Notes: a model not told the origin generated them from the letters alone. 64,000 bases of DNA from Liolophura sinensis (GCF_032854445.1 NC_088304.1:18427704-18491703); one strand, 5' to 3'. Counted from the stretch's first letter, positions 12,525 to 23,799 are shown. Made by a program: numbers and translations.

Positions 12525-12829
12525 ATTTTTTATTTCTTTACTGCTGAACTGTTTTTCCAAAAAGCCCGAGAAAATTTGAAGGTTTTGATGTCTATATTAT
12601 AACCGAGTCATAACCATTCATTTTGGGGACGATAAACTTATGGCCCCGTTTCATAAAAATCCATAGGCTAAAGATTAATGGATGACTTCAGGAATGAGCA
12701 CTTTTGTTATCCAAAGATGATAACTCTCCTTGTCTTGATATGTGTGATTTGCATGCAACACTTTTTTTCTGAATACAGTAAGAGTAACAGAGCATCGCTA
12801 CAAAATCTAGACATAAACGGCTAAACTTT

Positions 12830-12980
12830 ATTCTCATCGCAACCAATCCAGGTCGCAGGCTCGAATCCACCTGTGGTAGGTTCATTTGGAAGCTTGAAGT
12901 CAAGAAGTTTGTCCAATACCGGGCTCAGGGCGGTGGTTTATTGCGGCCACTGCACGTAACTACCATGATGAAGTACTGTA
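12830..12980 (+). repeat. Old SINE-C-like copy shared by both gene copies
   Basis: 'ggtcgcaggctcgaatcc' is B-box-like and 'gggcggtggtttattgc' matches the SINE-C body. The same sequence lies at the equivalent intron position in the other gene copy (27055-27195). The insertion therefore predates the segmental duplication. Confidence 0.55.
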
Positions 12981-13295
12981 CAACATGATAATATGTGTAA
13001 AAATAGTACCCAGAATAACAGATAAAGAAATACTCTATAGAGACGGAAAAATGAAAGCAGATAAGTTGGAGTGCCGTTGTTGTTGTACACACTTATTAAG
13101 AATGTAAGTATTCATGCAGACTATCACAAATTCTAAAACATGCACTGTTAATATACACCCCACAAGATTGTGACAACGACAATAACAATATTTGTGTTTC
13201 AGTGTGCATGTACAAGTAACAGTTCGTAAAATAGGCGTAAATAGGCACGACCTTTCCGAGCGAATTCCTAACACGCGTTCTTCATATGTTTTCAG

Positions 13296-13776
13296 AAACT
13301 TTGATTTTTGTTACAAAGCTGTGGACAAAGATCACAAGAAGTTTACGACCTGTGATAAAAACATTTTTCCCGTACGTTGGGGCCAAGTCTTCCCACTAGG
13401 CATAAAGGAAGGTGATTATGTAAGATTAACCGTGAACAGTGATAACATTTACATGGTTGCCTGGAACCATGGAGTTATCAAGTCAGCCTACATATTTAAC
13501 CAGAAAAGTTCCAGTATTAAAGATATGTTTCAGCACTTTGATAAGTATTATTATTGCGAAAATAGAAAGAACTTTGATTTTTGTTCTCTTTACCAACCCT
13601 TTTGTTTTGCGGCTTCAAGCGGTATCCATTTAAATAGAGAATATTTTGGATTGTTTATAGGCACAAAGATGTATACGTTTGATTTCGGGAAAGAAATCAT
13701 TCATGAGAGATACCCTGTGTGCAAAAACAAAAATCTTGGGTTCTTCTTCGAAAATGTCCTTGAAAACTGTATATAA
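13296..13776 (+). pseudogene. 3' exon of copy 1, frame open but out of phase
   Basis: Encodes about 160 residues with Cys at 'FCYKA', 'TTCDK', 'YYCEN', 'FCSLY', 'PFCFA', 'PVCKN' and a final 'NCI'. Key conserved phrases shared with copy 2 are 'MVAWNHG', 'NQKSSS', 'AASSGIHLN' and 'GLFIGTKMYTFDFGKE'. I do not recognise the domain. The open frame with mostly conservative changes suggests it was under constraint until recently, or that the 1-bp shift at its 5' end is recent. Confidence 0.65.
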
Positions 13777-14109
13777 TATATGTTATGTTAACGTGGTGTA
13801 GGTTATTGCTGAGAATTGTTACTTCATAAAACACGAAAATCATTATGAATATAGCGAAGTACAGCAAATCAATTCTGAAAATAACTTAATAGCATGGTGT
13901 GGCCTGATATGGTATTGAGTAGAAGCTCCTGGTCTGAATGACATTTTGGTTTTAGGTGTTAGTGCATGATAAACTGTATAACTGTCCTTTTAAAAATTTG
14001 CTCCCAAAGAAGGCTACAGAGAGAGGAAGTCTCTCCGTCATCAAGAGTGGACCCAATTGTCTCATCACAATGTCTAGGACAACAAGAGGAGATAAAATCA
14101 AAAAGTTCA

Positions 14110-14830
14110 ATGAGTGTATTGGGCATCAGTGTGGAGATGTATTTTTATCTATCACATGTATTATATCGATGTATTCGGCACCAGTTTGTGGAGTTATTCC
14201 TTTATCAATCATGTGTATTATATAGATGTGTTTGGCACCAGTTTGCGGACATGTATATTTATCTACGATGTGTATTATATCGATGTATTCGGCACCAGTC
14301 TGTGGAGATGTTTCTTCATCAGTCGTGTGTATTATGTAGATGTATTCGGCACCAGTTTGTGGAGATGTATCTTTATCAATTACGTGTATTATATGGGTGT
14401 ATTCGTTGTCAGTTTGTGGGAATGTATCTATATGTTTAGTGTATTATATGAGCATAGTCAGTGCCAGCTTGTGGACATGTACCTTTGTTTTTGAGGGGAA
14501 CTTTATGGATGCATTCGGCACCAGTTTTTTTTACATGTATCTTTTTCTGGGATGTGTATTATATGTGTATGCATGTATTCTGCACCAGCTTTATGAGGTT
14601 TTGTTCTTTTTTTTTATAATTTATGGGTGTATTCGGCACCATTTTTTTTCAGATGTATCCTTATCTTTTGGGAGCGGTTGTAGAGATGTGTCTTTATCTC
14701 TCATATATGAGTGTATTTATCTCTCAGGTGTATTATATGGGTGTATTCGGCTCCAGTTTGCGGGAATTTATCTTTGACTATCAGGTGCATTATACAGGTG
14801 TATTCCGTACGAGCTATTTTTTCTTATCTA
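14110..14830. repeat. 60-bp minisatellite downstream of copy 1
   Basis: About 11 units of 'gtgtattatatcgatgtatt' plus 'cggcaccagtttgtggagat' plus 'gtatctttatctatca' repeat with a near 60-bp period. Several overlapping open frames on the + strand are repeat translations. The same array follows gene copy 2 at 28545-29010. Confidence 0.9.
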
Positions 14831-14859
14831 GTAGACGTATTACACGATAGGGGTGATCC

Positions 14860-15065
14860 GTATAAATTAACTATATACAAGATTGCTTATCGTTATGCAC
14901 TTGTTATGTACTACCCAAACAAGATGTCAATGGGCCTTTAATGGTATAAATGTTTTAAATTCGAACATTCCTCTAGTTTATCTTTTTCCGGACGAAGCCG
15001 AGTGCGGCCGATTGGAATATTCAGTGAACGAAGTTTGACATGGTGAGGCCAGCATACCCGAAAAG
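14860..15065. repeat. Right end of segmental duplication, block 1
   Basis: 'gattgcttatcgttatg' (14881) and 'ggacgaagccgagtgcggcc' (14991) match 29043 and 29630, where the second phrase reads 'ggacgaagttgagtgccgcc'. In block 2 the two phrases are about 570 bp apart instead of about 90, so one block gained or lost sequence between them. Confidence 0.6.
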
Positions 15066-15164
15066 ACTGACTGCCAAGTTCGTGAAGGAAAGAGAACAGA
15101 TCTGTGTTTCTGAAAACTAGTTGGGGAGAATGAAACATCAGTCAGATTTAATTGCGGTGGCAAG

Positions 15165-15718
15165 TGCTAAAGGCAACGGGGTGTGTGGTTACACGTATAT
15201 AGAAATGACAAATGCTGAAGTCAATTGGATGTGTAGTTACATGTCTATAGCGGGATCATAACAAGTGCTGAAGTCAATTGTGTGTGTGTGCGTTTACATG
15301 TATATAGTGGTGATAGTGCTGCCGAAGTAAACAACGTGTAGGCTACGGTTAGATGTATGTTACGGAGACAACTGTTGAAGTCAAGTATATGGGTGGTTAC
15401 TTGTATATAGCGTTGACACGTGCTGAAGTCAACTATTTGTGTGGTTTCATTGTATAGCGGTGACACGTGTTGAAATCAGCTATGTTAGTGGTTACATGTA
15501 TATTGCTGTGAGAAATGCTAAAGTCAACCATATGTGTGGTTACATGTATATTGAGGTGAAAAATGCTAAAGTCAACCATATGTGTGGTTACATGTATATT
15601 GAGGTGAGCAATGCTAAAGTCAACTATATGTGTGGTTACATGTATATAGTGGTGAGAAATGAAGTGAAGTATATGTTTGGTGACGTGTATATTGACAAGG
15701 AAAATAATCTAAACATGT
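15165..15718. repeat. 48-bp tandem repeat
   Basis: Units of 'aagtcaaccatatgtgtgg' plus 'ttacatgtatattgaggtg' plus 'aaaaatgct' recur every 48 bp in the right part (15521, 15569, 15617) and in more diverged form to the left. A 93-codon open frame at 15439-15720 is repeat-derived. Confidence 0.88.
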
Positions 15719-15719
15719 A

Positions 15720-16390
15720 ATGGATTATTTTTATTTGCTAATTTTGATTTTATTTGGTGATTTCAACTTGCATGCTCAGGCGAAAATTCATACAAAAGTT
15801 GCTTCCAGCTGAACTAATTGAATATGCATATTTTCTATTGCTCGTCATTATGTATAGTGGTGACAAGTTTTCAGGAGGGAACAGATGGTCCCACTTAAGT
15901 AAATGTAAGCGCAGAATAAAGAGACCATTGGCATGTACGAACATTGTCATTGGCATTGTGTCATTGGATTTTAATCGTTTCAGATAAAGAAACATTTGAA
16001 GTTGTAACGTGATAGATTTTGTTTTGCTGATTTCATTTTCTGTTGATAGAGTAACATCAGAAAGTTTCTTTATGGATAACATCTTCTGATGTATCCATAA
16101 AGAAACTTTGGGAAGAATATTTTACTTCTTGTATGTTCAAGGAGGAAATGAGGTTTCTAAGAGTATAGGGCACAAAAACGCTCCTCAAATCAATAAAACA
16201 GGCTTTATTCTTCAGAACTGATCATCGTTTACATCACAATCATAAAGGTGACTGACTCGCGAAAGCTTCAATGTTGTGTTATGTAAACATTATTATTTTA
16301 TTCTACTATATTCTACTTAGCTAAAAGTAAAACAGACAGGGGTATATTCAAAGTGGATTGCATCTGAATGAAGGTCACTCACTGGCTTCC
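15720..16390. other. Intergenic with a perfect hairpin
   Basis: No gene recognised. The notable structure is the 18-bp perfect inverted repeat at 16061-16109, listed separately. Opposite-strand open frames at 15750-16082 have no recognisable domain. Confidence 0.45.
16061..16109. repeat. Perfect 18-bp inverted repeat, 13-nt loop
   Basis: 'aaagtttctttatggata' at 16061-16078 is exactly complementary to 'tatccataaagaaacttt' at 16092-16109, with a loop of 13 nt. The flanking 'acatcag' and loop 'ctgatgt' can also pair, giving a competing fold. Function unknown. Confidence 0.9.
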
Positions 16391-16394
16391 TCAG

Positions 16395-16465
16395 CAACCT
16401 TCGGATAGTTGTGTTTTTCCCCCGGGCTCCGGCCCCCGTCGTATAAGTGAGAGATCGTCGTAGAG
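16395..16465 (+). repeat. Small SINE-A fragment
   Basis: 'cagcaaccttcggatagttg', 'tttttcccccgggctccgg' and 'gtcgtataagtgagag' match scattered parts of the SINE-A body in + orientation with internal deletions. Confidence 0.5.
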
Positions 16466-16948
16466 GATATATATTTTTGAGGTTGAAGATGACAATTTTA
16501 CAACATAAATAGTAAGGAAAATCAACGCGCTCGTGGAACTTTTAGCTGACCTATGAAAGAAATTAGAGCTGAATGATGCCAAGAGAATGAACTGACTTTC
16601 AATAATGAGGGAAAGACGCAAGTTTTAGGCAAATGCATTAAATCAGCGAACAAATCGCAATATGCCAACTCATAAGTTGTCGTTAATTGCTCATATGTCA
16701 ACTTTGGCGAACTTGTTCAAAAAATACAGCCTCTAATCTTGGGTTAAGTCAAATTAGACACAATTAAGAAGACAGACAGAGATTCTGGTAACATCGACGA
16801 CATTGTGATGGTTTGGTAAATTGTCAAAAGCTACCGGTGAAATATGGCCTCCTGCCCGTTACTCCGGTTTTAGGGTTTTTCTCTAACTGTTCATATAAAT
16901 TCTTAAGATGTAGGAAATTACACACCCTCTAGAACCATGGTTTTACTA

Positions 16949-18172
16949 TATATACTAACTCAACAAAAGTAACTGTGCATATGTACACAAAGAACAAAGC
17001 TAAGCACCCCCTGGAAAGTCTCACTGACGCATAAAATCATTGGTGTTGGGAGATATCGCAGCAACGGTTGTGGTCAAAAAGGGCAACATTCTGTCAATAA
17101 AAAAGACACCACAAATGACACTGGACTTTACAATTTATTCAGGATATCGTTAGCCAAATGTTAATAGCGCCTATAGCCCCCATTAGTCCGGATGACAGGT
17201 TCCAATCTGCATGGCATCCCTCCAGTGAGATGTCGGATCTGCCGAAGGGGTAACTGTCGCCACTCCTGTGAGGTTTCCCCGTATAGTGACCAAGTCCAGT
17301 TTGCAGTCGTGAGAGACGCACCTCCAAACCATTACAGAGCCCCCTCCATAAGGAACATATGGGTGGATGTCCGTGGGTGTATACGCTGTTTTCCTGTGGC
17401 TCCAAACATTCATTCGTCCATCTGTAACGTTCAGCAAGAACTGAGTTTCGTCCGACCAATGAATTCTACGCCACGTCCTCAAATTGCAACCTCGTCGTGC
17501 TAAACACCATGCCAAACGTATCCGTTGATGATGATCTAACAGTAAGGGGCGTTTGATGACTCTCCTTGCCCTCAGTCCTGCGGCATTCAAGCGGTTTCTC
17601 ACGTCCAATGGGTAGTCCCTGTCGCTTCAAAGATGGACTTGATGCAAATGGCTGACGTCGTACTAGTCGGATCTGTGACCTATCTTCACGCTGTGATGTT
17701 ACAGCGGCCGAAGTGTGGTCGGTCTTTCACAGCATTAGTTTCACTGTGTTTTCTCACCAATCGGCTTATCACCGTATAATGGTAGCCCAATTAACGCCCG
17801 ATAGCTTTGAACGACAACCCTGCGGAGTGCATACCGATAGTTTGCCATCTTTGCTCCTCTGATATACGCCTTCGTGCCATGTTCACAGAAGATTAGTCCA
17901 CATTGCATAACGCCGACTTTAAGTACAAAAATTTGAAAAGCAAGCAAATTAAATTTTGCATAATTGCAAGGAAAAAATTTTCTTGTCTCAGAACATTAAG
18001 TTCTTACGTTACTGTCAAACATGAATGATCGCAATCGTTCTTGTCATCATTATAACTGGCATTACAGTTGAAATTAATGGGGACTTTTAATAAATGATTT
18101 TAGCAGGGGATGCCTAACTTTTTTCCTTGTGTATATTTATAAATGTATTGTTCTTCTATTTTCGAATACATA
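16949..18172 (-). mobile_element. Tc1-like DNA transposon, decayed
   Basis: The transposase relic on the minus strand (start 17880) is framed by inverted sequences. 'tacacaaagaacaaagc' plus 'taagcaccccctgg' at 16984-17014 pairs with 'caggggatgcctaact' plus 'tttttccttgtgta' at 18105-18134; about 24 of 30 positions agree after reversal. The outer right end 'actcaacaaaagtaactgtg' next to TA-rich sequence resembles a Tc1 terminal repeat. Total length about 1.2 kb against roughly 1.6 kb typical for the family, in line with an internal deletion. The exact left terminus is uncertain. Confidence 0.65.
17140..17880 (-). pseudogene. Tc1-like transposase pseudogene
   Basis: In an intact element this enzyme cuts and pastes the transposon at TA sites. 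Reading from 17880: an N-terminal helix-turn-helix ('MARRRISEEQRWQ', 'LSFKAIGR') broken by an in-frame TAA, a stretch with more stops, then an open part with 'VRNRLNAAGLRARR', 'HWSDETQF' (first catalytic Asp) and 'GGGSVMVW'. After 'TIRGNLTG' the block that should hold the second Asp and the Glu is absent, and a frameshifted C-terminal tail follows (matching 'VIRTNGGYRRY'). It cannot be active. Confidence 0.88.
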
Positions 18173-18289
18173 CTGTCTCTATGTTTTCCATTCACGGTCG
18201 AAGAACAGCCCATTGAAAATCAGCAGACCCAATGTCACGTCACTGACCTGTTTTCAAGGTCAGTGGCGGAGAAAGGGTCAGAATGAAGG

Positions 18290-18775
18290 TTGGTTAGCTC
18301 AGTAACGGGTGTGTCTACCACGAGCGTCGATAATTCATGATCATCTCTGTCTCACTGTAGTCACCAGACGAGCAAGGAATGCTTTTGGAAACTCCGCCCA
18401 AATTCGCCCTGGATAGTTCTTTACCCATTGCGTCAACCTTTTGGGGCTGACGTCGCTTCCGTCTCGAGTGTTCATATCGTCTCAAACGTTGTCAATCGGT
18501 ACTAAATCGGGTGAATTTGCAGGTCACCGTTCCACATGAAAGTTGTTTTCATCCGTAAATGTCCTCCGAGCCGTATGTCCTGATGAAACTTGATCCCCCT
18601 GGGCCTTTGACGCTGAAGGAAAGGGACGGCACGATCTCGGTAACCAGTAGTATTCAAGTTATCATCAACAACAAGAGGAGTACGGTTCCGAAATGTGAAA
18701 CCTGCCCACACCGTCATTGAGCCGTCGCCCAAACGACTTCTCTCGACAACAAAGGCTTAAAAGGTTTGTTAGAAC
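18290..18775 (-). pseudogene. Second Tc1-like transposase fragment
   Basis: Minus-strand frames show 'VERSRLGDGSMTVWAG', 'RTPLVV', 'NLNTTGYRD', 'PFLQRQRP' and 'HQDI' (second catalytic Asp region), then a stop-riddled tail ending in a phrase like 'WAEFPKAFLARLVTTVRQR'. It begins in the middle of the catalytic domain. The residues differ from the neighbouring element, so this is a separate, 5'-truncated copy of another Tc1 lineage. Confidence 0.8.
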
Positions 18776-18779
18776 TACG

Positions 18780-19700
18780 ATACCCCCGTTCTATTGCAGT
18801 ATAAAAATAAAAAGGTACGCTTTCTAAACATTAGGAGAGAAACTATATCAATACATTTGCGCTGTTGTTGTGCTTCCCTTTAACCCAAGAGTGACGGGTT
18901 TTCGCATATTGTACAACTCTGATATGGCCGTTTCTGCAGTCTCCTTTGAAGAGTACATGTCTTTCACCAATGTGGTTCACATATCTGTATCTCATAGTTT
19001 CTCAGTAATTTTCAAATGGTTGGTGGTTTACCATTGGCACTCTGGTTTCTTCATCTGCACGTCTACTTCGAGAAACCGTCGAATTATATACCCCACTCCT
19101 CCGCGTAAGAACATAAGAAAAAATATCAATCATCATTTGTTTTGGGTTATAGCAGCGTGGAAGACATTTGACGCTGTGTTTGTTATGCATTTATCAACTT
19201 CTTATTATAACTTTAAAATAAAATCTGAACAGTGCACACTTTTAGTATGTGCAGATTTTCATTCATTAAAGCCATTTGTGGCATACGTTAAAATTAAAAA
19301 TACGATCTTATTCTTGGGCTTTGGAACCTAAAAGTGTGTCCACCTCATCTTTGTTGTCGTAAGAAAAATGTGTCCAAATATTACCTTTTAGGACCCCAAA
19401 ACTTTCCATTGTAAAGAGATTTTTAAATTTTGACGGTTTTGGTGAATCGGTCCCTGAGTGTGAGTAAAATCCTCCACAAAATGCAATGAGAGAATACTGC
19501 GCATTTCTGACATGTCTCGCAATGGCGAAGAAGATCCTGGAGCATTATCCAACAAAACTTAATGGATAGATTCTTGATCCAAAAAGCCGAGCTGTGCCAA
19601 AACTATCAACAAAATCTTTGTTTAAGTTTTCCCCAAGCTTGCTGACGCGTCCTGACCAATTTTCAGGAAGAAAATGGGTCACTGTTCAGGAACTAAACAA
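18780..19700. other. Intergenic, nothing recognised
   Basis: A 153-codon + strand open frame at 18870-19331 has no recognisable domain or clean splice context. I treat it as chance, with low certainty. Confidence 0.4.
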
Positions 19701-19704
19701 AGCT

Positions 19705-21165
19705 CAAAGGTTGATTCATGGTTTGGGTGGAATGATGGTAAGGGTGGAATGATGGTGAGGTTGGAATGATGGTGAGGGTGGAATTATGGTGGGGGTGGAA
19801 TCATGGTGGGGGTGGAATCATGGTGGGGGTGGAATCATGGTGGGGGTGGAATCATGGTGGGGGTGGAATCATGGTGAGGGTGGAATTATGGTGGGGGAGG
19901 AATCTGGTGAGGGTGGAATCATGGTGGGGACAGAATCATGGTGAGGGTAGAATCATGGTGGGGGTGAATCATGGTGAGGGTGGAATTATGGTGGGGGTGG
20001 AATCATGGTCGGGGTGGAATCATGGTGAGGCTGGAATCATGGCGGGGGTGGAATCATGGTGGGGGTGGAATCATGGTGGGGGTGGAATCATGGTGGGCAT
20101 AGAATCATGGTGAGGGTGAAATCATGGTGGGGTGGAATCATGGTGGGGGTGGAATCATGGTGAGGGTGGAATCATGGTGGGGGTAAAATTATGGTGGGGG
20201 TAGAATTATAGTGGGGGTAGAATCATGGTGAGGGTGGAAAAATGGTAAGGGTGGAATTATCGTGTGGGTGGAATCATGGTTGGGGTAGAATCGTGGTGGG
20301 GGTAGAATCATGGTGTGGGTAGAATCATGGTGAGGGAGGAATCATGGTGAGGGTGGAATCATGGTGGGGGTAGAATCATGGTAAGGGAGGAATCATGGTG
20401 GGGGTGGAATCATGGTAAGATTGGAATCATGGTGGGGGTGGAATCATGGTGGGGGTGGACTAATGGTGGGGGTGGAATCATAGTGTGTTGGAATCATGGT
20501 GAGGGTGGAATCATGGTGGGGGTGGAATCATGTTGGGAGTGGAATCATGGTGGTGGTGGAATCATGGGGTGGTGTAGCATCATGGGGGTATGGAATCATG
20601 GTGGCGGTGGAATCAGGGTGAGGATGGTGAAGGTGGAATCAAGGTGGGGCTGGTGGGGGGTGGAATCATGGTGAGGTTAGAATCATGGTGGGGGTGGTGG
20701 GGGTGGAATCATGGTGAGGGTGGAATCATGGTAAGGGTGGAATCATTTTGGGGGTGGAATCATGTTGGGAGTGGAATCATGGTGGTGGTAGAATCATGGG
20801 GGGTGTAGCATTATGGGGGGTGTGGAATCATGGTGGGGGTGGAATCATGGCTAGGGTGGTGAAGGTGGAATCAAGGTGGGGCTGGTGGGTGGTGGGGGTA
20901 GAATCATGGTGGGGGTGGAATCATGTTGAGGTTAGAATTATAGTGGGGGTGGTGGGGGTGGGGGTGGTTTAATGGTGGGGGTGGAATCATGGTGGAGGTA
21001 GAATCATGGTAAGGGTCTAATCGTGGTAGGGTGGAATCATGGTGGGGGTGATGAAGGTAGACTCATGATGGGGTGGAATCATGGTAGGGTGAAATTATGG
21101 TGAGGGTGGAATCATGGTAGGGTGAAATTATGGTGGAGGTGGAATCATGGTGAGGTTAGAATCTA
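19705..21165. repeat. 17-bp G-rich minisatellite, 1.4 kb
   Basis: More than 80 units of 'ggtgggggtggaatcat' and close variants. The 17-bp period explains why frames read a 17-residue Gly/Trp/Val cycle. Strong strand asymmetry: G-runs lie only on the + strand, with several runs of 4-6 G per 60 bp, so G-quadruplex formation is possible. Higher-order periodicity is present from about 20570 to 20960. Open frames here are not genes. Confidence 0.95.
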
Positions 21166-21252
21166 CGACCGTGGGGGAAGGCTTGAACTTGAACTCACAG
21201 CGATCGCATTGGTGAGTGGCTCATGGGTCATTGCAACGAGCTGTATGCTTAC
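21166..21252 (-). repeat. SINE-A head abutting the minisatellite
   Basis: 'cttgaactcacagcgatcgc' and 'attggtgagtggctcatggg' are the reversed B box and head of SINE-A. The tail half is missing, and the break sits at the edge of the 17-bp array. The array probably expanded beside or through the SINE. Confidence 0.75.
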
Positions 21253-22265
21253 CACCTTTGTCCTAGTTCTTTTGCATAAAGATTTATTGCGTTTGCTGTT
21301 TGAGGCAGCTGAACTAAAATGCTGTTAGATACTTGGGTGTCTAAACCAATAAGAATCTCGTATTCCGCTGCATGGCTATACATATACTGAACAGGCGAGA
21401 AAGGTAGTGTGGATGAATGTGGACATGGCCGAAATACTGCTTTGGAATGAAAGCCAATTCATTCCCTCTTTCTTTCATTTGGAGTCAGATATTAAGCCGA
21501 AACGCATTTTTAACTGGTAGGTAACATTAAAAAGTACCACACAAAATCACTGAGTGTAAAGTAGTCTAAACTGTTCAAAGAGTTTTTACTCGCAAACATG
21601 TTTTCCACTGACCAGTATGGATCAAAGAAGAGCATAAAATAAATATGGAGGGCGTATCCAGTCCGGATGTGTGTATAAAGATGCCAAACAAGAAAACAAT
21701 GGAAATAAAATGTCTTGCCAAAAGACAGCTTGTAAGAATTATAGAGGGACAAGCCAGTACAATAAACACAGTCAAGCAAAAATGTTTATTTTTAATATTT
21801 ATTAGGTAGACTGAAACAGTACCCGGTATCTAAAGACCGATGCAATGTCTGAAACTTTAAGGACAATACGACGATTCCCTAAATATTTAATCATTTTAAC
21901 TACAGGAGACATGGTCTTCAGAATAAATATGAAGAACGGGGGTAAAGGGGTCACATTAGAAAGATTTTGTGTGAGGGGACAAGACGAGAAATTTCTGAAG
22001 GAAAGTCGATTTCTTCCTAAAGGTAAGTAAACCTCTGTCTGAAGGTGACTAGACGACATCGAAATTGAATGGTGTGACCGGCTAGATTAACACTTAAACA
22101 TCTGTAGCCCGTGGTACAAAAACTATCACAACGTTGCCTCAAGTGTATTTACAAGGAGGACAAGTCTCATCGCTTTATGTTGTCATCGGAGTTTTTCAGG
22201 CGGAATTTGTGACTGCTTAGTAAAACCGGCCTCTGGTCTTCTGTATTGATGTTTGTAAAATATAT
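21253..22265. other. Intergenic, nothing recognised
   Basis: No gene supported. Short opposite-strand frames at 21510-22059 lack domains. Confidence 0.4.
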
Positions 22266-22269
22266 TGAC

Positions 22270-22440
22270 GATCAGGTTTTAACTCAGCGAGTAAGGTGCG
22301 TGACACATGGTGAGGGTTCAATCCCGGCTTTGGACATGGAGTTTTTAGCTTCTCACTCTCTCATTGATCTTAGGGACGTATAGTATTTGTAGGGGCACTT
22401 GGTGACATTAAACTGTCAAGGACACGCATTTCCGCGGTTT
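22270..22440 (+). repeat. Possible tRNA-derived SINE
   Basis: 'gagggttcaatcccggctt' at about 22313 fits a Pol III B box, preceded by 'cgagtaaggtgcgtgac'. The remainder does not clearly match the three families above. Weak call. Confidence 0.35.
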
Positions 22441-22900
22441 GTGTCGTATCATCAGCGTTTAAATAAAACAATACTTGGTATATGTTAATTGTTTTATTAA
22501 TTTATTGGATTGTTGTCAAAGGCTATACTCAACAATTTTTAAATGACGACGGTCAGTTTCATGTGTGCTGGAAATAAGTCTTTCTGAAATATAAAGCCGA
22601 CATCCGCTTTGATTATCTTTATTTCGTCTTTCGGCTGTCAGTATATCATTATATTATATTATATTCCCTGTTATTAAAACTTCTTTATTTCTTTTTTACA
22701 GTTTATTCCAGTACATAAATATTTACATATAACCTGCTATTTTCTATTATTTTTGGTTTAAAGGTGTTTATTTTCCTTCACATATACACAGTAATTCATA
22801 GGCTTAGAGCGTAACATTCGTAGAAATATATACATTATTTTTTTCTTAAGAAACAAAATATTTTTGTCATTGTTTTGAAACTATTTTGACAGAAATATAA

Positions 22901-23668
22901 TGTTACAACCCAAACTGTCTGTATTATAAAGAGATGTCTTGTTCGAAATACACGACAGTTTAGCCGCACAAAAAAGTAACCAAAACCAGTACATTTTATT
23001 TTATAACAATTTATTAGGTATAACAAGAACAGATAACAAGACTTTTACAAATACTAAAGTACTTAAGTTTAACAAGAAAGGATATCAGTATCTATACAAA
23101 TACTGAAATACTATACAATGTACTTACATGTACAACGGTGTCAAGTCCAAACGGACGCATATATTCCACAATGCGGAAAACCATACAGGCATAAATGCAC
23201 AAATAAGAGGGGAAAATCCACAGTATAACTGAGTGTATGACAAAATATACACAAAATTCCACATACAGGGTCCGTGTACTAATAAGCACTGTGTACACAA
23301 GAGCACAAATTAAATATACAAGTTCAGACTGAACAAGTGCTCGATGGAGATATGATATAACAAAGCCAGAGGCTATAAAGACACCAAAATTCAGCACAAA
23401 AGGCCTACTAAAGTAATACACAGCGAAAGCATCCAAAACTCTCAATAATTCTCCTTTTTCCTCTGACCTGCTTTCATAGGTCTTATATAGACTGGTGGAA
23501 TTGTCCAGAATAAGAAAATTCTTGAACACTTGTCGTAAACAAACAGGCCCCGAACTGAGCGTATTCCTTAAACATTCTAAGGCAGAGGCAGACGGCAGGC
23601 TCTGAACTCAGCATATGTAAACAGTGGCAAGCTAAATTTAGAAGCTGACGGCAGATGTGCACGTAACA
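22901..23668 (-). mobile_element. Long terminal repeat (3' LTR)
   Basis: The 768-bp segment begins 'tgttac' and ends 'gtaaca' on the + strand, the TG...CA inverted ends of an LTR. Read on the minus strand it has a TATA-like 'tctatataag' near 23490 and an 'aataaa' signal near 23005. It is preceded (minus strand, 23669-23680) by a purine-rich 'gaagagtgggtg', as expected of a polypurine tract. The 145-codon minus frame inside it is not a gene. Confidence 0.8.
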
Positions 23669-23799
23669 CACCCACTCTTCAAGAAAAAAAAGTTTTCCTA
23701 ACTTTTTTTCAACTTACAATATATGTTAAACAATATATGCTAAACAATACTATATACAACATTGTAAAACCACATGCAATTAAACGTTTTGTACACAAC

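Larger units (their letters stand above)
11491..13776 (+). pseudogene. PAN-containing secreted protein, copy 1, degenerate
   Basis: Three pieces align to the intact copy at 25346-28209. Exon 1 (11491-11823, 111 codons) is open: a signal peptide ending near 'ATTADT', then a PAN/apple-like Cys pattern (CGLIC, QCQSF, RCELF), and a donor gag|gtaata. The middle exon starts at 12453 after 'actacag', but only 72 bp survive to 12524. The next 176 bp seen in copy 2, including its donor, are missing. The 3' piece (13296-13776) has an acceptor 'gttttcag' and a long open frame, yet it has one base fewer than copy 2 at 'gatttttgt' (copy 2 'gatgttttgt'), so it would need a different entry phase. Skipping the middle exon does not restore the frame either, because exon 1 ends in phase 0. 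The 3' frame ends in 11 residues different from copy 2. A truncated one-exon secreted product (stop at about 11845) remains possible. Confidence 0.7.

Noticed and set aside
14114-14850. Several + strand open frames of 75-157 codons with Tyr/Phe/Cys-rich sequence
   Set aside because: They lie in the 60-bp minisatellite and repeat a 20-residue cycle.
18870-19331. 153-codon + strand open frame
   Set aside because: No domain, no signal peptide, AT-rich composition like its surroundings.
19766-20972. Gly/Trp-rich open frames up to 115 codons
   Set aside because: Products of the 17-bp minisatellite; the 17-residue cycle follows from three repeat units.
23092-23529. 145-codon minus-strand open frame with hydrophobic segments
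   Set aside because: It lies within the LTR (22901-23668); no gene is expected there and no domain is seen.
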